Position numbers and translations under genes: made by a program
Notes under the pieces: generated by a model
The model's database searches: none
The model's input: only the letters and a program-made list of their open reading frames with translations
What the model was told of the DNA's origin: nothing
Shown: positions 33,726-42,935 of the stretch, piece after piece
How positions within the stretch are numbered: the first letter of the stretch is position 1
Layout of the letters: every line of letters starts with the position of its first letter
Assembly: GCA_015056145.1 (NCBI GenBank)
Contig: SVGY01000020.1
Coordinates: 1-45,551, forward strand
Length of the DNA stretch: 45,551 nucleotides
Origin: Clostridiales bacterium
GTDB taxonomy: Bacteria > Bacillota > Clostridia > Christensenellales > Aristaeellaceae
Direction of reading: 5' to 3'

Positions 33726-33922
33726 AGGCAAAAGAGCTTCAAGCAATGAACAAGCAGGAGCTTGAGACCAAGGTCGCAGACCTGAAGGCCGAGCTGTTCA
33801 ACCTTCGTTTCCAGCTTGCCACCGGTCAGCTCGAAAACACCATGTTGATTCAGGGTGTTAAGCGGGATATCGCCCGTTGCATGACCGTCCTTCGTCAGCT
33901 GGACCAAAAAGACGCTCAGTAA
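33722..33922 (+). CDS. rpmC: 50S ribosomal protein L29
   Basis: 66-residue helical protein near the exit tunnel. [21 protein letters not shown] and [13 protein letters not shown] are diagnostic. Start overlaps the rplP stop by 4 nt. Confidence 0.97.
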   Translation: MKAKELQAMNKQELETKVADLKAELFNLRFQLATGQLENTMLIQGVKRDIARCMTVLRQLDQKDAQ

Positions 33923-33960
33923 TCTGAGCATAGACCTAAAAGAAGGAGGCAGCCGCTTCA

Positions 33961-34221
33961 ATGTCTGAACAGAGAGGATACCGTAAGACCCGTGAAGGTC
34001 TGGTAATCAGCGACAAGATGGACAAAACCATCGTCGTGGAAATCAAAACCCGTGTGCGTCATCCGCTGTATGGCAAGATCATGAATCAGACCAGCAAGCT
34101 GAAGGCTCACGACGAAAACAACGAATGTGGCATCGGCGATCGCGTCCGTGTGATGGAAACCCGCCCGCTGAGCCGCGACAAGCGCTGGCGCTTGGTCGAA
34201 ATCATCGAGAAGGCCAAGTAA
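33961..34221 (+). CDS. rpsQ: 30S ribosomal protein S17
   Basis: 86-residue OB-fold protein, early 16S rRNA binder. [20 protein letters not shown] and [20 protein letters not shown] are diagnostic. AAGGAGG upstream. A 170-nt spacer follows before rplN, much longer than the other gaps in this cluster. Confidence 0.97.
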   Translation: MSEQRGYRKTREGLVISDKMDKTIVVEIKTRVRHPLYGKIMNQTSKLKAHDENNECGIGDRVRVMETRPLSRDKRWRLVEIIEKAK

Positions 34222-34391
34222 GAACGCTCTGTCCTCGTAGAGTATGCTCCCTCTTGTTCCATAAGCATCCGTGGATTTCAAATATCACGGTTTGAACTGT
34301 GGAAGGGAGGGGGAAGAGCTCTCCGATGGACGCTCCTACCCCATACTGAGGGCTGTACACCAGCCCGATTCCAACAAGGAGGAAAAACCGT
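34222..34391 (+). promoter_or_regulatory. 170-nt spacer between rpsQ and rplN, possible internal control region
   Basis: No coding frame is supported. It contains a perfect GGGCTG-TACAC-CAGCCC hairpin (34350-34366) 25 nt before rplN, a G-rich stretch (34300-34317), and no convincing sigma-A promoter (TTGTTC with a weak TCAAAT is the best pair). Other gaps in the cluster are below 35 nt, so it may mark an internal promoter, a processing site or a leader for the spc half. Confidence 0.4.
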
Positions 34392-34760
34392 ATGATCCAG
34401 CCGCAAACTCGGCTCAAGGTTGCCGACAACTCCGGCGCCAAGGAAATCATGTGCATCCGTGTGCTCGGCGGTTCCTTCCGTCGTGACGGTTCCATCGGTG
34501 ATGTGATCGTGGCCAGCGTTAAGAGCGCTAACCCCGGCGGCACCGTGAAGAAGGGCGATGTGGTCAAGGCCGTTATCGTGCGCATGCGCAAGCAGAAGCG
34601 CCGTCCCGATGGCAGCTACATCCGCTTTGATGACAACGCAGCCGTTATCATCAACGACGCCAAAATGCCCCGTGGCACCCGTATCTTTGGACCTGTGGCC
34701 CGTGAGCTCCGTGAGAAGGATTTCATGAAGATCGTTTCTCTGGCTCCCGAAGTGCTGTAA
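34392..34760 (+). CDS. rplN: 50S ribosomal protein L14
   Basis: 122-residue protein contacting 16S rRNA in the joined ribosome. [27 protein letters not shown] and [21 protein letters not shown] blocks are diagnostic. AAGGAGG upstream. First gene of the spc half. Confidence 0.98.
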   Translation: MIQPQTRLKVADNSGAKEIMCIRVLGGSFRRDGSIGDVIVASVKSANPGGTVKKGDVVKAVIVRMRKQKRRPDGSYIRFDDNAAVIINDAKMPRGTRIFGPVARELREKDFMKIVSLAPEVL

Positions 34761-34774
34761 TGGAGGATTGACAA

Positions 34775-35140
34775 ATGCTTAAGAAAGTTCACATCAAGAA
34801 GAACGATCAGGTCGTTGTCATCTCCGGCCCCGCAACTGGCGAACACGCCATCAAGGGCAAGCAGGGCAAAGTCCTGACCGTATTCCCCAAGACCGGCAAG
34901 GTGATCGTTGAAGGCGTTGCCTTCGTCACCAAGCATCAGAAAGCCCGTCGCCAGGGCCAGACCGGCGGCATCTTCCAGAAGGAACGTGCCCTGGATGCAT
35001 CCAACGTGATGCTGGTTTGCCCCAAGTGCGGCAAGGCCACCCGTGTGTCCCGCAAGAAGGTTGAAGTAACCCGCGAGGACGGCACCAAGAAGCTGAACAC
35101 TGTCCGCGTCTGCAAGCGTTGCGGCGCCGACATTGACTAA
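34775..35140 (+). CDS. rplX: 50S ribosomal protein L24 with C-terminal zinc-finger-like Cys pairs
   Basis: 121-residue assembly-initiator protein with an N-terminal KOW motif ([21 protein letters not shown] as key part). It is about 15-20 residues longer than common L24; the C-terminal half has [10 protein letters not shown] and CKRCG, two CxxC pairs that probably bind zinc. GGAGG precedes ATG. Confidence 0.96.
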   Translation: MLKKVHIKKNDQVVVISGPATGEHAIKGKQGKVLTVFPKTGKVIVEGVAFVTKHQKARRQGQTGGIFQKERALDASNVMLVCPKCGKATRVSRKKVEVTREDGTKKLNTVRVCKRCGADID

Positions 35141-35157
35141 TGAAGGAGGCAAGGCTG

Positions 35158-35700
35158 ATGGCTACTCGTATTAAAGAAAAGTACATCAATGAAGTCGTGC
35201 CTGCTCTGCAGCAGAAGTTCGGCTACAAGAACGTTATGGAAATTCCCCGTCTCTCCAAGATCGTTATCAACATGGGCCTGGGCGATTGCAAGGACAATCC
35301 CAAGGGTATGGAAGTCGCCGTTTCCGAGCTGGCTACCATCTCCGGCCAGAAGCCCCTGGTAACCAAGGCTCGCAAGTCCATCGCTAACTTCAAGCTCCGT
35401 GAGGGCATGAACGTTGGCGCTAAGGTCACCCTGCGTGGCGAACGTATGGAACAGTTCATGGATAAGCTGGTTTCCATCGCTCTGCCCCGTCTGCGTGACT
35501 TCCGTGGCGTAAGCGACAAGGCCTTTGACGGCCGCGGCAACTACGCCCTGGGTATCCGTGAGCAGCTGATCTTCCCCGAAATCGAGTACGATAAGGTTGA
35601 GAAGATCCGTGGTATGGAAATGATCTTTGTTACTACGGCCAAGACCGATGAGGAATGCAAGGAATTGCTCCGCCTGCTCGGCATGCCGTTTGCTCAGTAA
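35158..35700 (+). CDS. rplE: 50S ribosomal protein L5
   Basis: 180-residue 5S rRNA-binding protein. [28 protein letters not shown] N-terminus, [18 protein letters not shown] and [22 protein letters not shown] are diagnostic. ATG 35158 is chosen because AAGGAGG lies nine bases upstream; a start six codons earlier overlaps the rplX stop without a site. Confidence 0.97.
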   Translation: MATRIKEKYINEVVPALQQKFGYKNVMEIPRLSKIVINMGLGDCKDNPKGMEVAVSELATISGQKPLVTKARKSIANFKLREGMNVGAKVTLRGERMEQFMDKLVSIALPRLRDFRGVSDKAFDGRGNYALGIREQLIFPEIEYDKVEKIRGMEMIFVTTAKTDEECKELLRLLGMPFAQ

Positions 35701-35719
35701 GGAGAGAGGAGAGAAAACA

Positions 35720-35905
35720 ATGGCTAAAACCAGCATGAAAATCAAGCAGGCAAGAGCGCCCAAGTTCTCCACTCGCGCTTACACTCGCTGCCGTCTGTGC
35801 GGCCGTCCGCACTCCGTGCTGCGTAAGTACGGCATCTGCCGTATCTGCTTCAGAGAGCTGGCCTACAAGGGCCAAATCCCCGGTGTCCGCAAGGCCAGTT
35901 GGTAA
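35720..35905 (+). CDS. rpsN: 30S ribosomal protein S14, zinc-binding type
   Basis: 61-residue type Z S14: [26 protein letters not shown] contains the four Cys ligands (two CxxC pairs), here given by its key residues Cys-x2-Cys and Cys-x2-Cys. Ends IPGVRKASW as usual. The true start is ATG 35720 with GGAG upstream; a longer frame overlaps rplE. Confidence 0.97.
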   Translation: MAKTSMKIKQARAPKFSTRAYTRCRLCGRPHSVLRKYGICRICFRELAYKGQIPGVRKASW

Positions 35906-35934
35906 GCGGGTAAAGAACGGAAGGAGGTTCTATC

Positions 35935-36333
35935 ATGGTTGTGAATGATCCCATCGCCGATATGCTGACCCGCATCCGCAATGCGCAGATCGCAAAGCAC
36001 GACGCTGTCGTTCTGCCCGCAAGCAATGCCAAGAAGGCGATCGCAAAGATCCTTCTGAACGAAGGTTACGTGAAATCGGTTGATTTTATTGACGACGGTC
36101 CTCAGGGCAACATCAAGATCACCCTGAAGTACGTCAACGGCAAGCAGCCCGTTATCGCTGGCTTGAAGCGCATCTCCAAGCCCGGCCTGCGGGTATATGC
36201 CAAGTCTGAAGAACTGCCCAAGGTTCTGGGCGGTCTGGGCATTGCCATCATCTCCACCTCTAAGGGTCTGATGACTGACAAAGAAGCCCGTAAGCAAATG
36301 ATCGGCGGCGAAGTGCTCGCCTACATCTGGTAA
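35935..36333 (+). CDS. rpsH: 30S ribosomal protein S8
   Basis: 132-residue central-domain protein. [15 protein letters not shown] at the start and [18 protein letters not shown] at the end are diagnostic. AAGGAGG lies seven to eight bases before ATG. In enteric bacteria S8 represses the spc operon; nothing here shows that directly. Confidence 0.98.
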   Translation: MVVNDPIADMLTRIRNAQIAKHDAVVLPASNAKKAIAKILLNEGYVKSVDFIDDGPQGNIKITLKYVNGKQPVIAGLKRISKPGLRVYAKSEELPKVLGGLGIAIISTSKGLMTDKEARKQMIGGEVLAYIW

Positions 36334-36359
36334 CCTATACGCAATGGAGGTGTAAGACA

Positions 36360-36902
36360 ATGTCTCGAATCGGAAAGCTTCCGATCACGGTCCCCGCGGG
36401 CGTAGAGGTGAAGGTGGACGAGAACAACACCGTAACGGTTAAAGGCCCCAAGGGCACTCTGACCCAGGCGGTGAACCCCGACATCACCCTGAAGCAGGAT
36501 GGCAACATCCTGACCATCGAACGCCCCAGCGACGCTAAGCCCCACAAGGCCATGCACGGTCTGTACCGCAGCCTGGTGAACAACATGGTGGTTGGCGTTA
36601 CCGAAGGTTTCTCCAAGACTCTGGAGCTGGTTGGCACCGGTTATCGTGCTCAGTCCGAAGGCGGCAAGAAACTGACCATCAATATCGGTTTCTCTCACCC
36701 CGTCATCATGGACGCTCCCGAAAACATTACCTTTGAGACCCCTAACCAGACCACCATCGTGGTTAAGGGCATCAATAAGCAGCAGGTTGGCAATCTTGCC
36801 GCTGATATCCGCGCCATCCGTAAGCCTGAACCCTACCTGGGCAAGGGCATCAAGTACGCTGACGAGCATATCCGCCGCAAAGAAGGCAAGACCGGTAAGT
36901 AA
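36360..36902 (+). CDS. rplF: 50S ribosomal protein L6
   Basis: 180-residue two-domain protein near the factor-binding site. SRIGKLPITVPAGVEV and KPEPYLGKGIKYADEHIRRK are diagnostic. GGAGGTG upstream of ATG. Confidence 0.98.
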   Translation: MSRIGKLPITVPAGVEVKVDENNTVTVKGPKGTLTQAVNPDITLKQDGNILTIERPSDAKPHKAMHGLYRSLVNNMVVGVTEGFSKTLELVGTGYRAQSEGGKKLTINIGFSHPVIMDAPENITFETPNQTTIVVKGINKQQVGNLAADIRAIRKPEPYLGKGIKYADEHIRRKEGKTGK

Positions 36903-36923
36903 TCGAAAGGGGATTGAACGCAA

Positions 36924-37292
36924 ATGTTTAAAACGCGTGACCGCAATACGGATCGTAAAATCCGCCACGCTCGTGTACGCAAGAAGATTAGCGGCACCCC
37001 CGAAATGCCGCGTCTGTGCGTATATCGCAGCCTGAACAATATCTATGCTCAGATCATCGACGATACCAAGGGCGTTACTCTGGCTGCCTGCTCCACTCAG
37101 GAGAAGGACGTCATGGCCCAGATCAAAGACACCGACAAGAAGGGCGCTGCCAAGATCGTAGGCAAGCTGATTGCTGAGCGTGCGTCCGAAGCGGGCATCA
37201 AGAAGGTCGTGTTCGACCGCGGCGGCTATGTTTACACCGGCCGTGTGGCTGAACTGGCTGCTGGCGCCCGTGAAGCCGGACTTGAATTCTAA
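36924..37292 (+). CDS. rplR: 50S ribosomal protein L18
   Basis: 122-residue 5S rRNA-binding protein. [34 protein letters not shown] and [16 protein letters not shown] are diagnostic. AAAGGGGA upstream of ATG 36924 is a weaker site than its neighbours have. Confidence 0.97.
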   Translation: MFKTRDRNTDRKIRHARVRKKISGTPEMPRLCVYRSLNNIYAQIIDDTKGVTLAACSTQEKDVMAQIKDTDKKGAAKIVGKLIAERASEAGIKKVVFDRGGYVYTGRVAELAAGAREAGLEF

Positions 37293-37309
37293 GTAAGGAG
37301 GACGAACGC

Positions 37310-37807
37310 ATGCAACGTCAGGCACAGGACAGCGAGTTCAAAGAGAGACTCGTTGCTGTAAACCGTATCGCCAAGGTTGTTAAGGGCGGTAAGAATTTCC
37401 GCTTCTCCGCACTGGTGGTCGTTGGTGACGAAAAGGGTCGTGTTGGCGCCGGTATGGGTAAGGCTGCTGAAATTTCCGAAGCCATCCGCAAGGCCAGCGA
37501 AGATGCCAAGAAGCATCTGATCAAGGTTGCTCTGCTGAACACCTCGATCCCCCACGAAGCCATTGGCCGCTTCAGCACCGGTAAAGTGGTGCTGCTGCCC
37601 GCTCCCGAAGGTACCGGCGTTATCGCCGGCGGCGCTGCCCGCGCTGTGCTGGAGCTGGCTGGTGTGAAGGACATCCGCACCAAGAGCTATGGCACCAACA
37701 ACAAGATCAACATGGTAAAGGCTACTCTGGAAGGCCTCAAGCAGCTCCGTTCTGCTGAGCAGGTTGCCCAGCTGCGTGGCAAGACCGTGGAAGAAATTCT
37801 GGGCTAA
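37310..37807 (+). CDS. rpsE: 30S ribosomal protein S5
   Basis: 165-residue fidelity protein. [20 protein letters not shown], the [14 protein letters not shown] loop and [21 protein letters not shown] are diagnostic. AAGGAGG precedes ATG. Confidence 0.98.
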   Translation: MQRQAQDSEFKERLVAVNRIAKVVKGGKNFRFSALVVVGDEKGRVGAGMGKAAEISEAIRKASEDAKKHLIKVALLNTSIPHEAIGRFSTGKVVLLPAPEGTGVIAGGAARAVLELAGVKDIRTKSYGTNNKINMVKATLEGLKQLRSAEQVAQLRGKTVEEILG

Positions 37808-37821
37808 GGAGGACGATGACG

Positions 37822-38004
37822 ATGAAACTGCAAATTACGCTGAAAAAGTCGCCGATCGCCTGCCTGCAGGTTCAGAAGGACACTGTGAAGGCTCTGGGCC
37901 TGCGCAAGGTCGGTATGACCGTTGTGAAGGAAGACAATCCTTGCATCCGTGGCCAGATCTTCCGTGTTAAGCACATGATCGACGTAATCGAAATCAACGA
38001 CTGA
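37822..38004 (+). CDS. rpmD: 50S ribosomal protein L30
   Basis: 60-residue protein. [20 protein letters not shown] and [17 protein letters not shown] are diagnostic. ATG 37822 is preferred since GGAGG is nine bases upstream; ATG 37816 would leave only 3 nt. Confidence 0.96.
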   Translation: MKLQITLKKSPIACLQVQKDTVKALGLRKVGMTVVKEDNPCIRGQIFRVKHMIDVIEIND

Positions 38005-38018
38005 GGAGGGAATACCCT

Positions 38019-38459
38019 ATGAAACTGCACGAGTTGCAACCCGCCGCAGGTTCCACCACCGCTGCAAAGCGTCTCGGTCGAGGCGTTGGCTCCGGTCTGG
38101 GTAAGACCTCCGGTAAGGGCCACAAGGGCGCCAAGGCTCGCTCCGGCGGCGGCAAGCGCCCCGGCTTCGAGGGCGGCCAGATGCCCCTGTACCGTCGTGT
38201 TCCCAAGAAGGGCTTCACCAATGCTTTCCGTGTGGAATACGCTACTGTGAACGTCGCTTCTCTGGAAATCTTTGAAGACGGCGCTACCGTAACCGTCGAA
38301 GACCTGAAGAAGGCCGGTCTGATCAAGAAGACCCTCGACGGCGTGAAAATCCTTGGAAACGGCGAGCTGACCAAGAAGCTCACCGTTGAAGCCGCGAAGT
38401 TCACCGAAACGGCCAAGAATAAGATCGAGGCTCTCGGCGGGAAAGCCGAGGTGAAGTAA
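38019..38459 (+). CDS. rplO: 50S ribosomal protein L15
   Basis: 146-residue late-assembly protein. [22 protein letters not shown] and the Gly-rich [17 protein letters not shown] region are diagnostic. GAGGAGG upstream; secY begins 1 nt after its stop. Confidence 0.97.
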   Translation: MKLHELQPAAGSTTAAKRLGRGVGSGLGKTSGKGHKGAKARSGGGKRPGFEGGQMPLYRRVPKKGFTNAFRVEYATVNVASLEIFEDGATVTVEDLKKAGLIKKTLDGVKILGNGELTKKLTVEAAKFTETAKNKIEALGGKAEVK

Positions 38460-38460
38460 G

Positions 38461-39777
38461 ATGGCCAAGAAAAATACTGGAAAGACCAGTGTGTGGCAAT
38501 CTCTTCGCAACATGTGGAAGGTAAAGGACATCCGTAAAAAGCTGATCTACACCTTCCTGATGCTGGTGCTTTTCCGTCTGGTAAGTGTGATCCCCGCTCC
38601 TGGTATCAACTACGAAGCTGCCAAGGCTTACATGAATAGTGCAAGCAGTAATGACGGCATCTTTGGCCTTGTAAACATGATGACTGGTAACTCTTTCAGC
38701 CAGATGACCATCATGGCCATGGGTATCACCCCCTACATCAACAGCTCCATTATTATGCAGCTGCTGACCATCGCTATCCCCGCTCTGGAGCGTCTGCAGA
38801 AGAGCGGCCCCGATGGACAGAAGAAGATCGCTCAGATCACCCGCTATGTGACCGTGGGTCTGGCTGTGATTCAGGCTATCGGTATCAGCGCAAGCCTGCG
38901 TGTCATCAATCCGGAATGGTATAACTACGTCCTGGTTGGCGTAAGCATGGCCGGCGGTACTGCCTTGGCTATGTGGATCGGCGAGCGCATCACCGAGAAG
39001 GGTATCGGCAACGGTATCTCCCTGCTGATCTTCGCCGGCATCATCTCCGGTCTGTTTAACGGCTTCAGCTCCCTGATCATGGAAGCCATCAAAGGTACGA
39101 CCATCACCCCCTGGCTGGTGCTGCTTGGCATCCTGCTGCTGGCTCTGGTGATGACCGTGCTGATCACTTTCGTGGACATGGGCGTTCGTCGTATCCAGGT
39201 GCAGTATGCAAAGCGTGTTGCCGGTCGCAAGATGTACGGCGGCATGAACAGCATCCTGCCCCTGAAGGTGGTAAGCGTGGGCGTTCTGCCTCTGATCTTT
39301 GCTTACTCCTTCATGGCCTTCCCCTCCACCATCATTCAGATTGTGGGCAAGGGCGGCGAGTTTGCAAAGTGGTGGGCAAGAAACATGAATCAGACCAGCG
39401 CTCTGTACATGATCATCACCGCTCTGCTGATCGTGGCCTTCACCTACTTCTACTCTTCCATTTCCTTCCAGTCGGATGAAATGGCGAAAAACATTCAGCA
39501 GCAGGGTGGCGTTGTGCCCCATGTGCGTCCCGGCAGGCCCACTGCGGACTTCCTCAAGCGCACTAACGGCCGCCTGACTCTGTTTGCCGCTCTGTTCCTG
39601 GCTGTACTGGCCACCCTGCCCAATGTGGTTACCGCTCTTCTGCTGAAGTCCGGCAAACTTGACACCCAGATCCCCTTCGCAGCTTCCAGCTTGCTGATTG
39701 CTGTGAGCGTTGTTCTGGAAACCAAGCGGCAGTTGGATGATCAGCTGGTCAGCCGCAACTACGACACCCTGTTCTAA
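38461..39777 (+). CDS. secY: Protein translocase subunit SecY
   Basis: 438-residue channel subunit of the Sec translocon with ten membrane helices. FLMLVLFRLVSVIPAPGIN near the N-terminus (first helix), GITPYINSSIIMQLL (plug/helix region) and GVVPHVRPGRPTADFLKRTNGRLTLF-type cytosolic loop near residue 345 are diagnostic. Its ribosome site (GAGGTGA) lies in the end of rplO, so translation is coupled. No SecE or SecG in the window. A new promoter follows for adk. Confidence 0.98.
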   Translation: MAKKNTGKTSVWQSLRNMWKVKDIRKKLIYTFLMLVLFRLVSVIPAPGINYEAAKAYMNSASSNDGIFGLVNMMTGNSFSQMTIMAMGITPYINSSIIMQLLTIAIPALERLQKSGPDGQKKIAQITRYVTVGLAVIQAIGISASLRVINPEWYNYVLVGVSMAGGTALAMWIGERITEKGIGNGISLLIFAGIISGLFNGFSSLIMEAIKGTTITPWLVLLGILLLALVMTVLITFVDMGVRRIQVQYAKRVAGRKMYGGMNSILPLKVVSVGVLPLIFAYSFMAFPSTIIQIVGKGGEFAKWWARNMNQTSALYMIITALLIVAFTYFYSSISFQSDEMAKNIQQQGGVVPHVRPGRPTADFLKRTNGRLTLFAALFLAVLATLPNVVTALLLKSGKLDTQIPFAASSLLIAVSVVLETKRQLDDQLVSRNYDTLF

Positions 39778-39866
39778 TCAGCGGTACCTGTTAGTTGAAA
39801 CCCCTGCGGCATAACCTGAACAGATCAAGGCCTAAAGCCTTATAAATGAAGCCGCCTGGCACGGCA

Positions 39867-39895
39867 TTGGCAGAGTACCGCAACTGTGGTATAAT
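39867..39895 (+). promoter_or_regulatory. Promoter of adk-map-infA-rpmJ
   Basis: -35 TTGGCA (39867-39872) and -10 TATAAT (39890-39895) with a 17-bp spacer, in the 197-nt gap after secY. It gives a leader of about 73 nt. No strong terminator is seen after secY, so read-through is possible. Confidence 0.88.
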
Positions 39896-39974
39896 AAGCT
39901 GTGCCGTGCGCTGGCGGCCTTCATCCATGTATGGAGAAATGTCAGGGCGCAGGGCGACGAAGGAGGAGGCAACA

Positions 39975-40607
39975 ATGTTGAATATCGTGTTTTTGGGCCC
40001 TCCCGGCGCAGGCAAGGGAACGCAGGCTAAGATCGTTTGCGAGAAGCTGGGCATCCCCCAGATTTCCACCGGCGATATGCTCCGTTCCGCCATCGCCAAC
40101 CAGACTGAAACCGGTATGAAGGCAAAAACCTTCATGGATGCCGGCCAGCTGGTACCCGATGAAGTGGTAATCGCCCTTGTGAAAGAGCGTCTTGCCATGG
40201 ATGACTGCCAGAAGGGTTATATTCTGGACGGTTTCCCCCGTACCGTGGAGCAGGCTGAAGCCCTGCAGAAGTTTGCCAGCCTTGATGCCGTCATCGATCT
40301 TGATGTGGCTGACGAAGTGCTGGTAAAGCGTCTCAGCGGCCGGCGTGTTTGCCCCCTGTGCGGCGCACCCTACCATGTGGACCGCCTTAACGGCGAAAAG
40401 GTCTGCAAGGTAGACGGAACCCCCCTGATTCAGCGAGATGATGATAAGGCCGAGACGGTGCTGAGCCGCCTGACGGTTTATCATGACAAGACCGCTCCTT
40501 TGATTGATTTCTATCAGAAGGCAGGCCTGCTCCATTCCATCGGCGGTAATCTGACGCTGGAAGAGATCAGCGCTGAAATTCTGAAAGTACTTGAGGCCTG
40601 CAAATGA
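39975..40607 (+). CDS. adk: Adenylate kinase
   Basis: Converts ATP and AMP to two ADP. 210 residues from ATG 39975, with AGGAGGAGG upstream. P-loop GPPGAGKGT, AMP site STGDMLR and DGFPRT are intact. The LID has CPLCG and a later CKVD, the C-C-C-D variant of the Gram-positive zinc LID. Stop overlaps map as ATGA. Confidence 0.98.
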   Translation: MLNIVFLGPPGAGKGTQAKIVCEKLGIPQISTGDMLRSAIANQTETGMKAKTFMDAGQLVPDEVVIALVKERLAMDDCQKGYILDGFPRTVEQAEALQKFASLDAVIDLDVADEVLVKRLSGRRVCPLCGAPYHVDRLNGEKVCKVDGTPLIQRDDDKAETVLSRLTVYHDKTAPLIDFYQKAGLLHSIGGNLTLEEISAEILKVLEACK

Positions 40608-41383
40608 TCTACCTGAAGAATGCTCAGCAGATCGAATGCATGCGCAAGGCGGGCGCACTTCTCTTTGATGTTCTCTGCCGTCTGCGTGAAGCCATCAAGC
40701 CGGGCATGAGCACGGCTGAGCTGGATGTTTACGCCGAGCAGCTGATTCGCAAAAACAAGGCGATTCCGTCTTTTCTGGACTACAACGGCTACCCTGCCAG
40801 CATCTGCGCCTCTGTGAATGAGGAAGTGGTGCACGGTATCCCCGCGGACAATGTAATTATTAAGGAAGGCGACGTGCTGTCCATCGACTGCGGCCTGATC
40901 CTTGATGGTTGGCAGTCCGACAGCGCTTTTACCGTAGGCGTTGGGCAGATCAGCCCGGAAAAGCAAAAGCTTATCGAAGTGACGGAAGAATGCTTCTTCA
41001 AAGGCGTTCGTCAGGCAATCGCCGGAAACCATGTGGGCGATATCGGCCATGCAGTGCAGGAGCATGCGGAAAGTTTCGGTTATGGCGTGATCCGGGATTT
41101 GACCGGCCACGGCATTGGCCGTAACATGCACGAGGAACCCAGCGTACCCAACTTTGGCAGGCAAGGCCATGGCGTAAAACTGCGCCCCGGTATGACCCTC
41201 GCCATCGAACCCATGATCGCCATGGGCGGTTATCGGGTGGAAGAGTTGGAGGACGGCTGGACCATCGTAACCGCTGATTCCAGCATTTGCTCTCATTACG
41301 AACACACCATTGTGGTCAATGAGCACGGCCTGCCCGAATTGCTTTCCTACCCGGGCTTTGCCCTTACGGAGGAAGCCCAGTGA
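40604..41383 (+). CDS. map: Methionine aminopeptidase, type I
   Basis: Removes the initiator Met from new proteins. 259 residues. Metal ligands: Asp in LSIDCG, Asp in GWQSDSAFT, His in GHGIGRNMHEEP, Glu in AIEPM and Glu in YEHTIVV. No N-terminal zinc-finger extension. Start overlaps adk and stop overlaps the KOW gene (GTGA), so translation is coupled through the run. Confidence 0.97.
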   Translation: MIYLKNAQQIECMRKAGALLFDVLCRLREAIKPGMSTAELDVYAEQLIRKNKAIPSFLDYNGYPASICASVNEEVVHGIPADNVIIKEGDVLSIDCGLILDGWQSDSAFTVGVGQISPEKQKLIEVTEECFFKGVRQAIAGNHVGDIGHAVQEHAESFGYGVIRDLTGHGIGRNMHEEPSVPNFGRQGHGVKLRPGMTLAIEPMIAMGGYRVEELEDGWTIVTADSSICSHYEHTIVVNEHGLPELLSYPGFALTEEAQ

Positions 41384-41712
41384 AAGTGCATACGGCAGAA
41401 GAAGGGCGCATTGCCATTGTGACCAGAGGTCACGACTGCGGTACATGGTGCGCTGTATACCGGGTGCTGGATGAACGCTTCGTTCTCCTGTGCGATGGGA
41501 AACTGCGCAGCATACAAAAGCCGAAAAAGAAGCAGATTAAGCATCTTATGCTTTTGCCCCTCACAATCCCCGTACGGGGAAAGGGCCAAAGCGGCAGTGA
41601 AATCCAGGACAGCGATATCCGCAAAGCCCTGAAAGCTGCCAAGGATGCATACCAGAACAGATGCCAAGGCATCTGCCCAGAGAAGGAGGTATGTGCACTT
41701 GTCCAAAAGTGA
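41380..41712 (+). CDS. KOW-domain RNA-binding protein (L14e/L27-like)
   Basis: 110 residues from GTG 41380, overlapping the map stop by 4 nt. [22 protein letters not shown] is the KOW-type beta-barrel core and [16 protein letters not shown] is the conserved basic block of these small proteins. They are commonly found between map and infA in Firmicutes and are thought to bind rRNA; the role is not established. The 3' end overlaps the infA start by 14 nt. Confidence 0.9.
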   Translation: MKVHTAEEGRIAIVTRGHDCGTWCAVYRVLDERFVLLCDGKLRSIQKPKKKQIKHLMLLPLTIPVRGKGQSGSEIQDSDIRKALKAAKDAYQNRCQGICPEKEVCALVQK

Positions 41713-41920
41713 TGTCATCGAAATGGAAGGCACCGTAACCGAGGCTCTTCCTAATGCTAATTTCAAAGTTGAGCTCCCGGGCGGTCACATCATCATGGCT
41801 CAGATCTCCGGCAAAATGCGCATGAACTTCATCCGCATCTATCCCGGCGACAAGGTGAAGGTAGAACTTTCTCCCTACGATCTGACCCGTGGTCGCATTA
41901 CCTGGCGCAGCAAGAACTAA
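41699..41920 (+). CDS. infA: Translation initiation factor IF-1
   Basis: 73 residues, OB-fold factor that blocks the A site during initiation. [21 protein letters not shown] and [34 protein letters not shown] core are diagnostic. The start is TTG 41699: AAGGAGG lies nine bases upstream, and the protein then begins exactly as other IF-1 proteins. A longer ATG frame would add 18 non-homologous residues. Confidence 0.96.
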   Translation: MSKSDVIEMEGTVTEALPNANFKVELPGGHIIMAQISGKMRMNFIRIYPGDKVKVELSPYDLTRGRITWRSKN

Positions 41921-41934
41921 CAATCACGCCTTAG

Positions 41935-42084
<150 letters not shown>

Positions 42085-42098
42085 TGTAAGCTTTGTAT

Positions 42099-42133
42099 AA
42101 AAAACCTGAGAAGCAAGCCTTCTCAGGTTTTTT
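42099..42133. terminator. Strong bidirectional terminator after rpmJ
   Basis: 15-bp perfect stem (42099-42113 with 42119-42133) with A6 and T6 ends and a 5-nt loop. It closes the ribosomal cluster and can also end the convergent ABC ATPase gene. Confidence 0.95.
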
Positions 42134-42150
42134 GTATTGCAGCAGAAAGC

Positions 42151-42825
42151 TCAGGGGGCAGGGGAGAGAGAACCGCCGGAAACCAGGTAACGCTTTTCGG
42201 CACGACCGGCCACCGCTAGGTCATGGGTGATCAGAAGGATGGTGCGACCGTCCCTGTGGAGGTTGTCCAATACAGAAAGCATGTGATCCCTGCTGTAAGG
42301 ATCCAGAGCTCCGGTGGGTTCGTCGCACAGGAGCAGTTTGGGCTGGTAACACAGCGCTCTGGCAATGGCCACACGTTGCTGCTGCCCTCCGCTGAGCCGG
42401 CAGGGGCGATGGTTTGCCCTGTCTGCAAGGTCAACCTGACGCAATGCCTCCATAGCCATGGGGCGGCGCCTGGATTCCGGCAGGCCACGCAACGTGAGAG
42501 GGAACTCCACATTTTCCAGGGCAGACAGTTTTTGAAAAAGTTGGAATCCCTGAAAAACAAAGCCGATCTTGTCACGGCGTATGGCACATAGTCCCGAAGC
42601 GTCCATGGTGGATACATCAACGCCATCCAGAAGATATGTGCCGGAGGTGGGGCTATCCAGACAGCCAATGATATTCATGAGGGTGCTTTTTCCGCTCCCG
42701 CTGGCCCCGATAAGGGCTGCATATTCGCCTGGGCAAATATGCAGGTTTATGTCGTGAAGGACGTTTAAGGGGCCTTCCAGGCCTTTTGCAGGGTATGTCT
42801 TCTGTATAGAATGAAGAACGATCAT
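42151..42825 (-). CDS. ABC transporter ATP-binding protein (MacB/LolD-like), no partner permease
   Basis: 224 residues. Walker A GASGSGKST, Q-loop VFQGFQLF, signature LSGGQQQR, Walker B LLLCDEP followed by TGALDP, and switch THD are intact. The layout matches lipoprotein-release or antimicrobial-peptide exporters, which need an MacB- or FtsX-like permease. None is adjacent on either side. GGGAGGG lies seven bases before ATG 42825. Confidence 0.92.
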   Translation of the reverse strand: MIVLHSIQKTYPAKGLEGPLNVLHDINLHICPGEYAALIGASGSGKSTLMNIIGCLDSPTSGTYLLDGVDVSTMDASGLCAIRRDKIGFVFQGFQLFQKLSALENVEFPLTLRGLPESRRRPMAMEALRQVDLADRANHRPCRLSGGQQQRVAIARALCYQPKLLLCDEPTGALDPYSRDHMLSVLDNLHRDGRTILLITHDLAVAGRAEKRYLVSGGSLSPAP

Positions 42826-42864
42826 CCGGATCCCTCCCGGGGGGTATTATGCACAGGAAAAAAC

Positions 42865-42893
42865 TGTACAATCCGCATAAGGCATGGTATGAT
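42865..42893 (+). promoter_or_regulatory. Promoter of rpiB
   Basis: -35 TGTACA (42865-42870, four of six matches) and -10 TATGAT (42888-42893) with a 17-bp spacer; 42 nt from the -10 to the start codon. Confidence 0.55.
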
Positions 42894-42935
42894 AATAATG
42901 GAATCCATACAGCATTGAAAACGGAGGATGAAAGC

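Noticed and set aside
38401..39522. Minus-strand frame of 373 codons opposite secY
   Set aside because: Antisense shadow of secY with His/Gln/Asp-rich low-complexity content and no family features.
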